Source of the DNA: Bacteroidales bacterium | GTDB lineage: Bacteria; Bacteroidota; Bacteroidia; Bacteroidales; UBA4181 | Reading direction: 5' to 3' | DNA length: 23,445 nt | NCBI GenBank assembly: GCA_031264715.1 | Contig: JAISDP010000257.1 | Coordinates: 1-23,445, forward strand | Part shown: positions 8,833-17,508 of the stretch, piece by piece | How the letters are laid out: every line of letters starts with the position of its first letter | How positions within the stretch are numbered: the stretch's first letter is position 1 | Position numbers and translations under genes: made by a program | Notes under the pieces: model-generated | What the model was told of the DNA's origin: nothing | Seen by the model: the letters and a program-made list of their open reading frames with translations, nothing else | Database searches by the model: none

Positions 8833-9018
8833 GGGATAAAAAAATTCACACACAAGATAAATCACATAAGCAATTGCAAATTGCCTCGTGTTCCGAGCGG
8901 CATTACAACTTAGCGAAGCGATCTCACCGTAAGGTAAATGACCGCTCAACGGCGCTATATTCCACTTATCATGGGCAGGGCGTTGCCGGCAACGCCCTGC
9001 CAGGTCGGACGCTTATGC
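8833..9018. other. Convergent intergenic gap
   Basis: This gap separates the plus-strand response regulator from the minus-strand DUF4998 lipoprotein gene. It holds the 28-bp palindrome at 8974-9001 and the distant 6-bp inverted repeat GAGCGG/CCGCTC. I see no gene or tRNA. Confidence 0.5.
8974..9001. repeat. Perfect 28-bp GC-rich palindrome
   Basis: The arm GGCAGGGCGTTGCC (8974-8987) is followed without spacer by its exact reverse complement (8988-9001). In RNA it would form a very stable hairpin from either strand and could end transcription from both convergent genes. No T tract follows on either side, so it is not a textbook intrinsic terminator; a REP-like element is the alternative. Confidence 0.75.
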
Positions 9019-10155
9019 TTATCTCGTGTAAACGCCAAGTTCGTATATATTGGTATTGGGGTTGGTAGCGCCGTTGGAAGCCACTATACATTCGATTTTA
9101 ACGTGCTGCACTGTCTGCGGCTCGTCAATTTCAAAGTACTGGTTCTGGTTTTTCAGCACCGAATAGGTTCCCTTTGAAGTCCATTCCAGGCCGTCCTCGC
9201 TCACCCATACTACGATCATGCTCGGCGTTTCGTTGTTATTGCCGCCGTGCACTACAACGCCGTAAACCTCCGCCGGACTTTGCATGTCCACTGCAATCCA
9301 GTGAGGATACACCGTCTGTGTGGGGGATATTTCATTTACCCATCGGGTGGTGAATGATCCGTCGATCACCATTTCCGGCGTGCGTGGAGCGAGATTTGTT
9401 GACGGATAGCGGGTATCCCAGCTGGATGCGGTCACCGTCCAGCCTGTTTTGGCCAGTTCCCTGATGGGGCCTTTTACCTTTACCGTCCGTAAAGGGGTGT
9501 AGAAAGTGTCCAGCGAAGCAGGCGCGGGGAGATAAGCCGTCCGGTATTCAAAGGCGCCCGATCCCGTATCGTAGTCTGCGAATTTGAGCGTATCGATTTG
9601 GGGAGGGGCCAGCACCGTATGCATTTCACCGTCTACGGACTGATAGGTAAGTTCCGATCCGAAAGACGTGGCGTCGGCAGGGTCTCTCCATAAGACAATC
9701 ATCTCGCCGTTTTCATAATACGCATCCTTTATCAGCCTTATCAGCAACATGCTTTCATAAGTATCTCCGTAAACTTTGCCTGTTATTTCGCGCGAAACCG
9801 ATCGCCTGCCATTCCCGTTGAAGGTATATACGGTGAAAGCATATGTACCTTCCCTCATGTTGTCGAGTTGAAACCTGACGGTATCGGTCTGTCCGGTAAT
9901 ACTGGCCGGAAATATCGCGGAATCGCTTTTATTGTTCCAGTACATTTTCGTCAGTACGACGCCGGAACCTGCCGTAACGATCCATTCGAAACCGATGCGT
10001 TTTTTTCCCGGAAAAACTTTGACGGAATCGACAGGGACAGGATAGTCCAGTTCCCCGTCTTCCCAAAATTCCCTGTAAGTATGATCCATTTCCGTACATG
10101 CGAACAGAACGGCGGCGGTCATAAAAACGATTGAATATCTTACTGCGTAGGTCAT
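9019..10155 (-). CDS. Surface lipoprotein, DUF4998 plus F5/8-type C (discoidin-like) domain
   Basis: A 378-residue lipoprotein, last gene of the susCD operon. The signal peptide ends in LFAC with the lipid-anchored cysteine at residue 20. The N-terminal part (EFWEDGELDYP, DSVKVFPGKKRI, MYWNN) matches the DUF4998 pattern seen beside SusD genes. The C-terminal 150 residues contain the discoidin/F5-8C signature (WTVTASSWDTRY, IDGSFTTRWVNE, PHWIAVDM, VHGGNNN, VWVSEDGLEW), a carbohydrate-binding-type fold. It probably holds glycan at the cell surface, like SusE/SusF. It starts 24 nt after the upstream DUF4959 gene. Ligand unknown; Met12 is an alternative start but would leave a very short signal. 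Confidence 0.85.
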   Translation of the reverse strand: MTYAVRYSIVFMTAAVLFACTEMDHTYREFWEDGELDYPVPVDSVKVFPGKKRIGFEWIVTAGSGVVLTKMYWNNKSDSAIFPASITGQTDTVRFQLDNMREGTYAFTVYTFNGNGRRSVSREITGKVYGDTYESMLLIRLIKDAYYENGEMIVLWRDPADATSFGSELTYQSVDGEMHTVLAPPQIDTLKFADYDTGSGAFEYRTAYLPAPASLDTFYTPLRTVKVKGPIRELAKTGWTVTASSWDTRYPSTNLAPRTPEMVIDGSFTTRWVNEISPTQTVYPHWIAVDMQSPAEVYGVVVHGGNNNETPSMIVVWVSEDGLEWTSKGTYSVLKNQNQYFEIDEPQTVQHVKIECIVASNGATNPNTNIYELGVYTR

Positions 10156-10179
10156 TTTTTAAAGATTTGAATGGATGAA

Positions 10180-11403
10180 TTAATAATAGGTTTCTATCAC
10201 GTTGCCCCAGAAGGTGAGTTCGGCAATGTAAATATAAGTGACTCCGCCCCATGTTTTGAGCGTTTTGAATCTCAAATACCTGAAGGCATCGTAATTGTTG
10301 GTAAAGTTGAAGTCTTCCCCGTCCATGCTGGCATATTGGAGGTCGTCTTCGGTGAAGCCGCTGGCTTGCCCCGACGGTTTGATCGATTCGAAATGCCCCA
10401 GCAGCACCCAGTCGCTGGTCCATTCGTCAACGGGGGTGTTGCTTCCGTATATTTCAAAGATTTGCACGTCGCCCGCGTTGTATTGTCCGTCGGTGCCGGT
10501 ACGGTGCCTGTGGTGGAACTTCATCTGGCTCAGTTGCGCTTTTACTTTCAGGTCGATGGTGAACCACTGCGGGATGCCGGTGTTGGGCTTGGTATGGAAA
10601 CCGAGGCCTCCTTCCCCCCATTTGCCGTCCCATACAGTTTCGATCACATACGAGGCGGTCAGGTGGTTTTCCCATACGTCTGAAGGCAATTTGGCATTGA
10701 CGAAGCGCGTTTTGTCCAGTATCATCCGGTACCACGGGGTGAGCTCCGCAAGAAGGGTATCCGAACGGTTGTTCCACCGGTCAATGGTATAAACGCCGAA
10801 GAGTCTTTGCCGAGGGCCGAATTTCTTGTCGTTGATGACGGGAAAAGAGCCCTTGACCAGCTTGGTGTTGTAAATATCCGCTTCATAGAGTTTTCCTGTG
10901 GAATCGGCGGCCAGCACTACAAATTTCATGCTGGCGCCGGACTCGTTTTCGAAGGATACTTTTACTCCTCCGAAAGTCGGTTCCATTTGCAGCGAGCGAT
11001 AGGCTATCCGGTAAGGCGGTTCCAGCGGGACAATGGTTTTGGATATGGGATCCGATTTGACGCCGTTGCGGGCAACGGAATACAGATCGATCCTGTAAGC
11101 CACCGTATCCGGAAAACCTTCCAGCGTGATGGACTGGTTGAAATACGACGCTTTTTTGTTGCGCGGGACGCCGTCGGCAAGCGTGTATTCCGCCATTACA
11201 TAGAGGATATTGCCGTCCGGCGGCAATTGATAAGTCAGCACGGCGCCGCCCGGCATCGGATTTACTTTAACATCCGTCACTTTCAACGGCGCCGGGCCGT
11301 CGTTGACGGGAATACCCTGTTCCGGTTCGGAGCAGGAGTGTGCAATGAGCAAAAGCGCCGCCACACAGCAGGCTTTTACATAAAATACATATATCCTTTT
11401 CAT
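10180..11403 (-). CDS. Surface lipoprotein, DUF4959 / DUF5126 / DUF5000 type
   Basis: A 407-residue lipoprotein with signal MKRIYVFYVKACCVAALLLIA and lipobox cysteine at residue 24, followed by SEPEQ, the acidic context of Bacteroidetes surface export. The order fits DUF4959 (about 30-130; PLKVTDVKVNPMPGGAVLTY), a middle Ig-like domain (about 130-230; FGGVKVSFEN, VYTIDRWNNRS) and DUF5000 (C-terminal; IPQWFTIDL, FEIYGSNTP, YLRFKTLKTWGG), the last being discoidin-like. Such proteins are SusE-like glycan-binding partners encoded just after SusD. It starts 72 nt after susD, with an inverted repeat (11422-11441) in the gap. Domain names rest on pattern recognition, not on a search. Confidence 0.85.
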   Translation of the reverse strand: MKRIYVFYVKACCVAALLLIAHSCSEPEQGIPVNDGPAPLKVTDVKVNPMPGGAVLTYQLPPDGNILYVMAEYTLADGVPRNKKASYFNQSITLEGFPDTVAYRIDLYSVARNGVKSDPISKTIVPLEPPYRIAYRSLQMEPTFGGVKVSFENESGASMKFVVLAADSTGKLYEADIYNTKLVKGSFPVINDKKFGPRQRLFGVYTIDRWNNRSDTLLAELTPWYRMILDKTRFVNAKLPSDVWENHLTASYVIETVWDGKWGEGGLGFHTKPNTGIPQWFTIDLKVKAQLSQMKFHHRHRTGTDGQYNAGDVQIFEIYGSNTPVDEWTSDWVLLGHFESIKPSGQASGFTEDDLQYASMDGEDFNFTNNYDAFRYLRFKTLKTWGGVTYIYIAELTFWGNVIETYY

Positions 11404-11421
11404 ATCTACTGTTAATTATTC

Positions 11422-11441
11422 AGACGCGGTTCATCGCGTCT
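11422..11441. repeat. Inverted repeat AGACGCG / CGCGTCT
   Basis: AGACGCG (11422-11428) and CGCGTCT (11435-11441) flank a 6-nt loop in the gap between susD and the DUF4959 gene. The word CATCGCGTCTCTA recurs at 20798-20810, so this looks like a dispersed REP-like element. Within the operon transcript it could form a hairpin that lowers expression of the distal genes. Confidence 0.6.
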
Positions 11442-11475
11442 CTATCATTATTAATTTTTAATTTTTCATTATTAA

Positions 11476-13422
11476 TTAATTGCTTTCCCATCCCGGATTT
11501 TGAACCAGGTTTTTATTGGCGAGTATGGTTTCTTCGTTCAGGGGCCACAGGTAATCGCGCGAGGTAAACTTCTGTTCGTAAACGAGGCGTTCGCGGTAGT
11601 ATCCTTCGGCTGATTCCTGATCGAGATCCCAGCCGGTAACGGGCCGGTTCAGGTCGTCGGTGGCTGTTTTCCACCGTCTGAGGTCCCAGAACCGCTGGAA
11701 CTCGAACATCAGTTCGATGGTGCGTTCCTGCCGGACGATTTCGCGCAGTCCGCTTTGGCTTTCGGGTTTGGCAGGCCGGTTGGAATGGTTGAGCCATGCC
11801 GTACGCACCGGCAGCAGGCCTGCCCGATCCCTTATTTTGTCCAGATAGCTGATCGCTTCGTCCCTGTTGGCGGCTGAATTTTCCGCCTCGTTTAGGGCTT
11901 CGGCATACAGCAGGTAGAGGTCGGCCAGCCGGATGACAGGCCACGGATAATTATCGACTGTATAGGTATTGCCCGAGTTCGCAACGACGTTTTTGAAATG
12001 GACGAGTTTTTTAGGCCAGTAGCCGGTGGTGGAATATCCCGTCATGTTCACGGCGGCTGCCGGCTGTCCTCTCTTGCAGGCGACATAGAACAGGTCGGCG
12101 GCTCTGTCGTCTTCATGTCCCATTCCATACCAGACGCTGCCGTCGAATCCGAGGTCGGCATAATAGCGGGGCTCCCTGCGAAAATTCATCTTTGCCGTGA
12201 GGTAGCCCTGTTTCAGGTACACGGCGTCTTCCGCCTTGGCTTCCATGATATTGAAGCGGCTATTGTAGTCCCATGCATTGTCTTCTTTGATGGGTACGCC
12301 GTTTTCGCTGTAAAACATTTCGATGATTTTCAGCGGGGGCGCCATGCTGCCGCTCATTCCCGAATTGGCGGTATTGGCGGGGTTCAATCCGCGTGGAGTG
12401 GCGGCTCCCTGCAGGCCGCTGGTCAGGCTGTTGGTGTTCGCCCAGATGATTTCGGAATTCCATCTTTCGCAAACGGAATTCCGTATGCTCATCTGCGTTA
12501 GGGTGGAATCGGTCAGTTTGACGGTAGAGAAAGCCGGCCTGTAATAATACAGTTCATGTCCCAATCTGTGGCAGGAGTCGATGGCCGCCTTGCAGGCTTG
12601 AGCCGCCTTTTGCCATTTCGCCGGTTTTCCTGCTTCGCCGATTTCCGTGTCGAACAGGAGCGTTCCGTCCTTGTTGGCAAAGCCCCTGTAGTCCTGATTC
12701 CCGTTGAACAGGTCGCTGGCGGCGGTAACCAGTACTTTTGCCTTCAGCGAAAGACATATCGGCTGGGTAATGCGTCCGAGTTCCTGCAATTCATTGGATA
12801 CCTTCTCGGGCAGACCGGGAAACGCATCGTCCAGCAGCGAGAGGATGTAGGCGAAACATTCGTCCACCGGCGAACGCGGCATTTTCACTTCGTCGGGACC
12901 GGCATTTACCGGGAGGTTTTCCCTGATCAGCACCACAGGCCCGTACATCCTTACCAGATAGTAGTGGTAATAGGCTTTCAGGAAGAGGACTTCGGCGCTC
13001 CACCGCTTTTTTTCCGCGTCGTTCATGTCGGGTACGGTATTGATGTTTTCGAGGAACACGTTGCAGTCGCGGATGCCCTGGTAGAGGTCTTTGCATCCGT
13101 TCAGCCCCTGCCATGCGTTCATGTAGGGACCTACCACGCGCTGGTTACCTCTGCCCAGGGCAAAGGAGTTGTTGGCGCTGGTAGGAGGCAGCCAGAATTC
13201 ATCTGCCCCGAACATGGCGGGATTTCCGCCTGTGGCGGCATGGCTCGGCATGTAGGAGTAACAGGTGAACAGGAAACTTTCCGCCGCAGTTCGCAGGCGG
13301 AAGGCATAATCGATGGTCGCCAGATTGTCCGGCGTAACGTCCAGAAATTTGTCGCAACTACCGAACAGCAGGAGGACGGACAACAGTGTCGTTATTGAAA
13401 ATATTCTCTTTTTCATCTTCAT
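11476..13422 (-). CDS. susD-like: SusD/RagB-family nutrient-binding outer membrane lipoprotein
   Basis: A 648-residue SusD homologue, the lid lipoprotein that sits on a SusC channel and captures glycan or peptide. The lipoprotein signal ends LFGSC with cysteine 23, followed by the typical DKFLDVTPD. The TPR-like half shows YQGIRDCNVFLENI and AEVLFLKAYYHYYLVRMYGPVVLI, the most conserved SusD block. The C-terminal half has WPVIRLADLYLLYAEALNEAE, YLDKIRDRAGL and LMFEFQRFWDLRRW, all RagB/SusD hallmarks. It ends with LWPLNEETILANKNLVQNPGW. At 648 residues it is longer than classic SusD, as is common in this family. It follows susC by 19 nt. Specificity cannot be predicted from the sequence. Confidence 0.97.
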   Translation of the reverse strand: MKMKKRIFSITTLLSVLLLFGSCDKFLDVTPDNLATIDYAFRLRTAAESFLFTCYSYMPSHAATGGNPAMFGADEFWLPPTSANNSFALGRGNQRVVGPYMNAWQGLNGCKDLYQGIRDCNVFLENINTVPDMNDAEKKRWSAEVLFLKAYYHYYLVRMYGPVVLIRENLPVNAGPDEVKMPRSPVDECFAYILSLLDDAFPGLPEKVSNELQELGRITQPICLSLKAKVLVTAASDLFNGNQDYRGFANKDGTLLFDTEIGEAGKPAKWQKAAQACKAAIDSCHRLGHELYYYRPAFSTVKLTDSTLTQMSIRNSVCERWNSEIIWANTNSLTSGLQGAATPRGLNPANTANSGMSGSMAPPLKIIEMFYSENGVPIKEDNAWDYNSRFNIMEAKAEDAVYLKQGYLTAKMNFRREPRYYADLGFDGSVWYGMGHEDDRAADLFYVACKRGQPAAAVNMTGYSTTGYWPKKLVHFKNVVANSGNTYTVDNYPWPVIRLADLYLLYAEALNEAENSAANRDEAISYLDKIRDRAGLLPVRTAWLNHSNRPAKPESQSGLREIVRQERTIELMFEFQRFWDLRRWKTATDDLNRPVTGWDLDQESAEGYYRERLVYEQKFTSRDYLWPLNEETILANKNLVQNPGWESN

Positions 13423-13441
13423 ATTATGGTTCGTACATTAT

Positions 13442-16400
13442 TTAAAACGTTAATAACAGTCCGGCATTGAATACCTTCTGTATCGGATAGCCCAGCCCGT
13501 TGCCGCCCATTTCGACGTCCCAGAGGTTAAATTTGCTCCAGAGGAACGGATTGTTGGCGTTCAGGTAGATTCTGAAACTTTTCATATAGAGTTTTCCGGC
13601 GAGGGCTTCGGGCAGCGAATAGCCTATTTCTACCTGTTTCAGTCGCAGGAAAGCGCCGTTGCGCATAAACCATGTGTTGGCCTGGAAATTGTTGCCGTTG
13701 CCGATGTTGGAAACACTAAGCCGGGGCCATGTGGCATAGAGGTCTTGATTGTCTTCCGACCAGTGGCTGTCGGCATAGGCTTTCAACAGCTGGTTTTGCG
13801 GAATCCCGTTGAAAGATTCGTTATCGTAAAAGAACGAGATAAAAGGCGCCGTCGACTCGCGGTTGATCCAGAAGGATTCGCGCGCCAGCCCCTGAAAGAA
13901 GACGGAAAAGTCGAACTGTTTGTAGCCTGCCGAGAAACCGAAGCCATACACTATTTCGGGTACGGTAGGATAGCCTATCGGCACCTGGTCGAGCGTGGTG
14001 ATTTGTCCGTCGTGCGACACATCGTGGTATTTGATATCTCCTCCCCCGTAGTCGGAAAAAGTTTGCCGGGGCGATTTGGCCGCTTCCGCATCGTCCACAA
14101 ACAGGCGTTCGGCAAGGTATCCCCACTGCTGGTTGATGGAATAGCCCCTGTGCGATTTCCACCATGCGCCTTCATAGTCGTATTCCTCGTAGATGATAAA
14201 CTTGCTGGCGGCATAGGTGAAGTTAGCCCGTCCCTGCAGCCAGAAATGGCTGTTGAAAATATGGTTGTAGTCCAGCGACAGATCGACGCCCTTTCCCTCC
14301 GCCTTGCCTATGTTGGCGCGCGGCTGGGCGGAAAGCCCCATTTCGGCGGGAGTAGAGGCGCGTCTTTGCAGGATGTTACTCCGTTTTTCCTGATATATGT
14401 CTGCTTGCAGCGTCAGTTTTTCGTAAAGCCCCAGTTCCAGTCCGATATTGGTTTTCCGGGCGATTTCCCAGGTAATGTCCGGGTCGGAATACTGGGATAT
14501 GGCCACGCCGTTGCGGGTATAACCGGCGCTTCCGGCAGCTCCGGTGTTCCTGCCGAAGGTGGCTGCTCTGGCGGTGGATTCCATGTTTACTTCGGAGAGG
14601 TACAGGAAACGCGAATCGGCGTCGCCGAGAGCGTCGTTTCCGCTCAGTCCGTAGGTAAATCTCAGCTTCAAGGCATTGACGGTTTTCTTGAGGCCGTCCC
14701 AGAAGCGTTCGTTGGAAACCGTCCATGCCACGCCCACGGAGGGGAAAAATCCCCACCGGTTCGTTTCGTGGAAACGTTCGGAAGCGTTGTATCCGAAGCT
14801 CAGTTCCGTGAAGTACCGTTCGTCGTAGGCGTAGGTAGCCCGTCCGGCAATGCCTACGTTGCGGTAGGGCAGCGACTGCTGAAGGTTAGCTGTTTCGCCC
14901 GTCAGTTTGCTCTGCACCATGAAAACCGCCGCCATGCCCACATCGTGCCTGTCGGCAAAAGTCGAGCGGTAGTCGAGCGAGCTTTCGGAATAGAAATTGG
15001 AGCTGATCGTCCGTGCGCCCGGTACATACGAGAGGTATTCCTCCCCATGGCCTGTGCCTTCTTCGTTCAGGCACATGATGTTGTAGGTGCCGTCTGCGCT
15101 GTTGTAGCCGGTGGCCTGATACCAGAACGGGACGTAGGCGCGCTGTACCGAGAAATAGGCATTTCTGGACGTATTGGCCATCATGCGGATGGAAAGTCCC
15201 TCGACGATCGGGGAGAGGTCTTGCTTGACCTCAAACTGGGCGTTCATCACCGAGCGGGAGTAGTCCCTGTAGCCTTTCACCATTTCCGCGTAGGGATTCA
15301 TGTACCACAGGTTGCTGGAGCCTGTAGTCTGGTCTTCATAGTTGCCGAACATGATGTGCTGTACCCACCGGTGTTCCTCGTCCGGCCGGTAATATGGAGG
15401 GAACAGGACGGGGTTGGAGCGCATCACGTCGCGATACACTTGCGTTCCGCTCTGCATGGGGCCGGTGTAGTCGTCGAAGGTACCGCTGATTCTCGCGCTG
15501 ATCAGGGTCGTTTTGGTCAGGTTCACGTTGACGTTCAGTCGCAGGCTGTAGGTTTTCAGGTCGATGTTGCTGTTGAAATTGTTGCGCTTGTCCACTTTCA
15601 GCAGCCCGTTGTTTTGGTTGAACGAACCGGCAATGTAATAATTGGCTATTTTTCCTCCCCCGCTCACATTCAGGTTCACCCGCTGGTTCATGGCATAGTC
15701 TTTCAGCACTTCTTTCCGCCAGTCGGTTACGGGATACATATAGGGGTCGGTACCGGCAATGGTATTGTCGATTTTTTCGAGCGAATAGGGCAGTCTGCCG
15801 AGCGGGTCGCGCGTGAGTACCGCCTCGTTGTGCAGTTGCATGTAGGTAATGGGGTCGGCCAGTTCCACATTGCGCGTGGGCATCGACATGGAGTTTTCGA
15901 ACCGTAAAGTAATTTTTGCAGCGCCTTCCCGTCCTTCCTTCGTTTTGATGAGAATCACCCCGTTGGCTGCCCGGCTGCCGTACATGGCGGTGGCGGTGGC
16001 GTCCTTCATGATTGAGAAGCTTTCCAGATCGTCTGTTTGCACGCGCGAGAGGTCTTCCGAGGTGCTTTCTATGCCGTCGATCAGTATCAGCGGGTCTTTC
16101 TTGTAGCCGAAGGTGGTTACCCCGCGAATAAAGAAATCGGCATTGTCCGCGCCCGGTTCGCCGCTCCGCTGGTAGGAGATGACGCCCGAAAGCCGTCCGG
16201 CAAAGGCAGTGGTGAGGTTGCTGCTCGGCACTTTCAGGTCGGCAGCTTTCGCCGTAGTGATGGAAGCGATCACGCTGCTTTTTTTCTGGGTGCCGAAAGC
16301 CACGATGGTCACTTCGTCCAGTTCGTTGCTTTTTTCCTTCAATACGACGATCAGGTCGCGTTCGCCCTGGAATATGATCTCTTTGGGTTCCATCCCGATA

Positions 16401-16663
16401 AAACTGACGACGAGCGTTGTTCCGATCTTCACGTTGGTCATCGTGAACGATCCTTCTTCATCGGTCGTAACGCCCCGCGTACTGCCTGCAATTTGCACGG
16501 TTGCGCCGGGCAGGGATTCTCCGTTCTGGTCGAGCACCTTTCCCGTTGCCGTTGCCGGCGACTGGGCAAGCAGCACGGGCGAAGAAAGCCAACAAATACA
16601 GAGACACAGCAGGGGAAAGATTCTCCCGAATGTGCGATTTTTTCTACTTTTCTTATGTTTCAT
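13442..16663 (-). CDS. susC-like: SusC/RagA-family TonB-linked outer membrane transporter
   Basis: A 1073-residue TonB-dependent transporter that forms the barrel of a SusCD importer. A signal peptide (to about LLAQ, residue 34) is followed by a carboxypeptidase-regulatory-like domain (ATGKVLDQNGESLPGATV, residues 39-56, to about 110). A SusC-type TonB-box region, DEVTIVAFGTQKK (116-128), comes next, slightly different from the common DEVVVVGYGTQKK. The plug has DPLILIDGIES (190-200) and MKDATATAMYGSRAANGVIL (219-238). The remainder is a 22-strand-type barrel ending GLLLTF with a terminal Phe. No signalling N-terminal STN domain is present, so a TonB-linked anti-sigma loop is unlikely. It is the first gene of a four-gene minus-strand operon. 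No TAnnTTTG promoter is obvious between 16664 and 16824; the nearest strong one is that of the GA-tract unit at 17269-17302. Confidence 0.97.
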   Translation of the reverse strand: MKHKKSRKNRTFGRIFPLLCLCICWLSSPVLLAQSPATATGKVLDQNGESLPGATVQIAGSTRGVTTDEEGSFTMTNVKIGTTLVVSFIGMEPKEIIFQGERDLIVVLKEKSNELDEVTIVAFGTQKKSSVIASITTAKAADLKVPSSNLTTAFAGRLSGVISYQRSGEPGADNADFFIRGVTTFGYKKDPLILIDGIESTSEDLSRVQTDDLESFSIMKDATATAMYGSRAANGVILIKTKEGREGAAKITLRFENSMSMPTRNVELADPITYMQLHNEAVLTRDPLGRLPYSLEKIDNTIAGTDPYMYPVTDWRKEVLKDYAMNQRVNLNVSGGGKIANYYIAGSFNQNNGLLKVDKRNNFNSNIDLKTYSLRLNVNVNLTKTTLISARISGTFDDYTGPMQSGTQVYRDVMRSNPVLFPPYYRPDEEHRWVQHIMFGNYEDQTTGSSNLWYMNPYAEMVKGYRDYSRSVMNAQFEVKQDLSPIVEGLSIRMMANTSRNAYFSVQRAYVPFWYQATGYNSADGTYNIMCLNEEGTGHGEEYLSYVPGARTISSNFYSESSLDYRSTFADRHDVGMAAVFMVQSKLTGETANLQQSLPYRNVGIAGRATYAYDERYFTELSFGYNASERFHETNRWGFFPSVGVAWTVSNERFWDGLKKTVNALKLRFTYGLSGNDALGDADSRFLYLSEVNMESTARAATFGRNTGAAGSAGYTRNGVAISQYSDPDITWEIARKTNIGLELGLYEKLTLQADIYQEKRSNILQRRASTPAEMGLSAQPRANIGKAEGKGVDLSLDYNHIFNSHFWLQGRANFTYAASKFIIYEEYDYEGAWWKSHRGYSINQQWGYLAERLFVDDAEAAKSPRQTFSDYGGGDIKYHDVSHDGQITTLDQVPIGYPTVPEIVYGFGFSAGYKQFDFSVFFQGLARESFWINRESTAPFISFFYDNESFNGIPQNQLLKAYADSHWSEDNQDLYATWPRLSVSNIGNGNNFQANTWFMRNGAFLRLKQVEIGYSLPEALAGKLYMKSFRIYLNANNPFLWSKFNLWDVEMGGNGLGYPIQKVFNAGLLLTF

Positions 16664-16711
16664 TTTTTCTACTGTTGCGTTTTACTTTTTTAAAAAACTA
16701 TGTGTGCGAAA

Positions 16712-16726
16712 TACCCTGTCAGGGTA
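16712..16726. promoter_or_regulatory. Palindrome in the susC leader
   Basis: TACCCTG and CAGGGTA are separated by one base, 49-63 nt before the susC ATG. It could be an operator or an RNA hairpin. The half-site CAGGG also recurs in the repeat cluster at 703-776. No regulator is identified. Confidence 0.4.
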
Positions 16727-16824
16727 AAACCGCCGAACCGTTCCCGACTTTTGGCGCGAACGTCCGCACCGGAAGTAAAATGGTTTATGGTCTCATTCGT
16801 TGTCATGGAACGGAATACAGTCAC

Positions 16825-16869
16825 AAAAAGGGAGGATCGGTCCGGATATCATCCGGATCCAATTCTCCC
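16825..16869 (-). terminator. Intrinsic terminator of GA-tract unit 2 / possible susC attenuator
   Basis: On the minus strand GGGA, GGATC and CGGAT pair with ATCCG, GATCC and TCCC around a GAT loop, with short bulges between the helices. TTTTT follows immediately (16829-16825). The innermost part is the perfect inverted repeat TCCGGAT-ATC-ATCCGGA (16841-16857). Confidence 0.65.
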
Positions 16870-17020
16870 AGAACGGCACGAAACAAGCAGACAGGAAATA
16901 CCATGCCGGCAACTCTTGTCTGAACAGAATTGTATAAACAGGAAAATACCTTTATGGCGTCTTTTGCGAAAAGAACGACATAAAAGTTCAGGAATAAACG
17001 ACTGAAATATTTGCTGTAAA

Positions 17021-17041
17021 ATACGTGCGCACGCGCGCGCG
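17021..17041. repeat. Alternating purine-pyrimidine (CG-rich) tract
   Basis: Twenty-one bases strictly alternate purine and pyrimidine, mostly CG. It is a strong candidate for Z-DNA, followed by an alternating AT stretch. It occupies the same relative place as the (CG)5 tract of copy 1. Confidence 0.8.
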
Positions 17042-17070
17042 ATATATTATATATGTATAATGGTCGGCTG

Positions 17071-17235
<165 letters not shown>

Positions 17236-17268
17236 GATTAAAGATATTTTTGAAATAAAAACCGGAGG

Positions 17269-17302
17269 CAAATATAAATAGTTTTTGAACAAAATCAAAA
17301 AA
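17269..17302 (-). promoter_or_regulatory. Bacteroidetes-type promoter of GA-tract unit 2
   Basis: TTTTTTG (17302-17296) is followed after 19 nt by TATATTTG (17276-17269). The bases between and after are almost the same as in copy 1. It may also serve as the susC operon promoter. Confidence 0.65.
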
Positions 17303-17439
17303 TATTTGTTTTATGTTGTTTTATGTGTTGTGGGAGGTTTTTTCATTTGCGTATCCGCCTCCGAAATTCGACCTGGACAGTCTGCAACTCAGGCGCGAAA
17401 CGCTCTCCCGTCACACAGGAGGCCGGAGCGGGCTTCTTC

Positions 17440-17470
17440 TTGCTATTCCGATAATAAAAAATTACATTTG
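17440..17470 (+). promoter_or_regulatory. Bacteroidetes-type promoter of the Gfo/Idh/MocA gene
   Basis: TTG (17440-17442) is followed after 20 nt by TACATTTG (17463-17470), a full TAnnTTTG match. The start codon at 17509 is 39 nt downstream. Confidence 0.6.
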
Positions 17471-17508
17471 CGGGATAATTTTCATATTTCAAACTTGAAG
17501 CTTGAAGA

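Larger units (their letters stand above)
16664..17070. other. Long leader region upstream of susC
   Basis: No convincing gene in these 407 bases. It holds the palindrome TACCCTG-T-CAGGGTA (16712-16726), TTTTTTAAAAAA (16686-16697), the intrinsic terminator of GA-tract unit 2 (16825-16869) and the alternating CG tract (17021-17041). An alternative frame of unit 2 (starting at 17171) stays open to 16821 but has no supporting features. Confidence 0.5.

Noticed and set aside
8833..8973. tRNA or small RNA in the convergent gap
   Set aside because: No cloverleaf arms or T-loop-like sequence could be found, and only a distant 6-bp inverted repeat is present.
13745..15907. 720-codon plus-strand open frame opposite susC
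   Set aside because: It is antisense to an unambiguous SusC and has no start context or recognisable domain. Long shadow frames are common opposite GC-biased codons.
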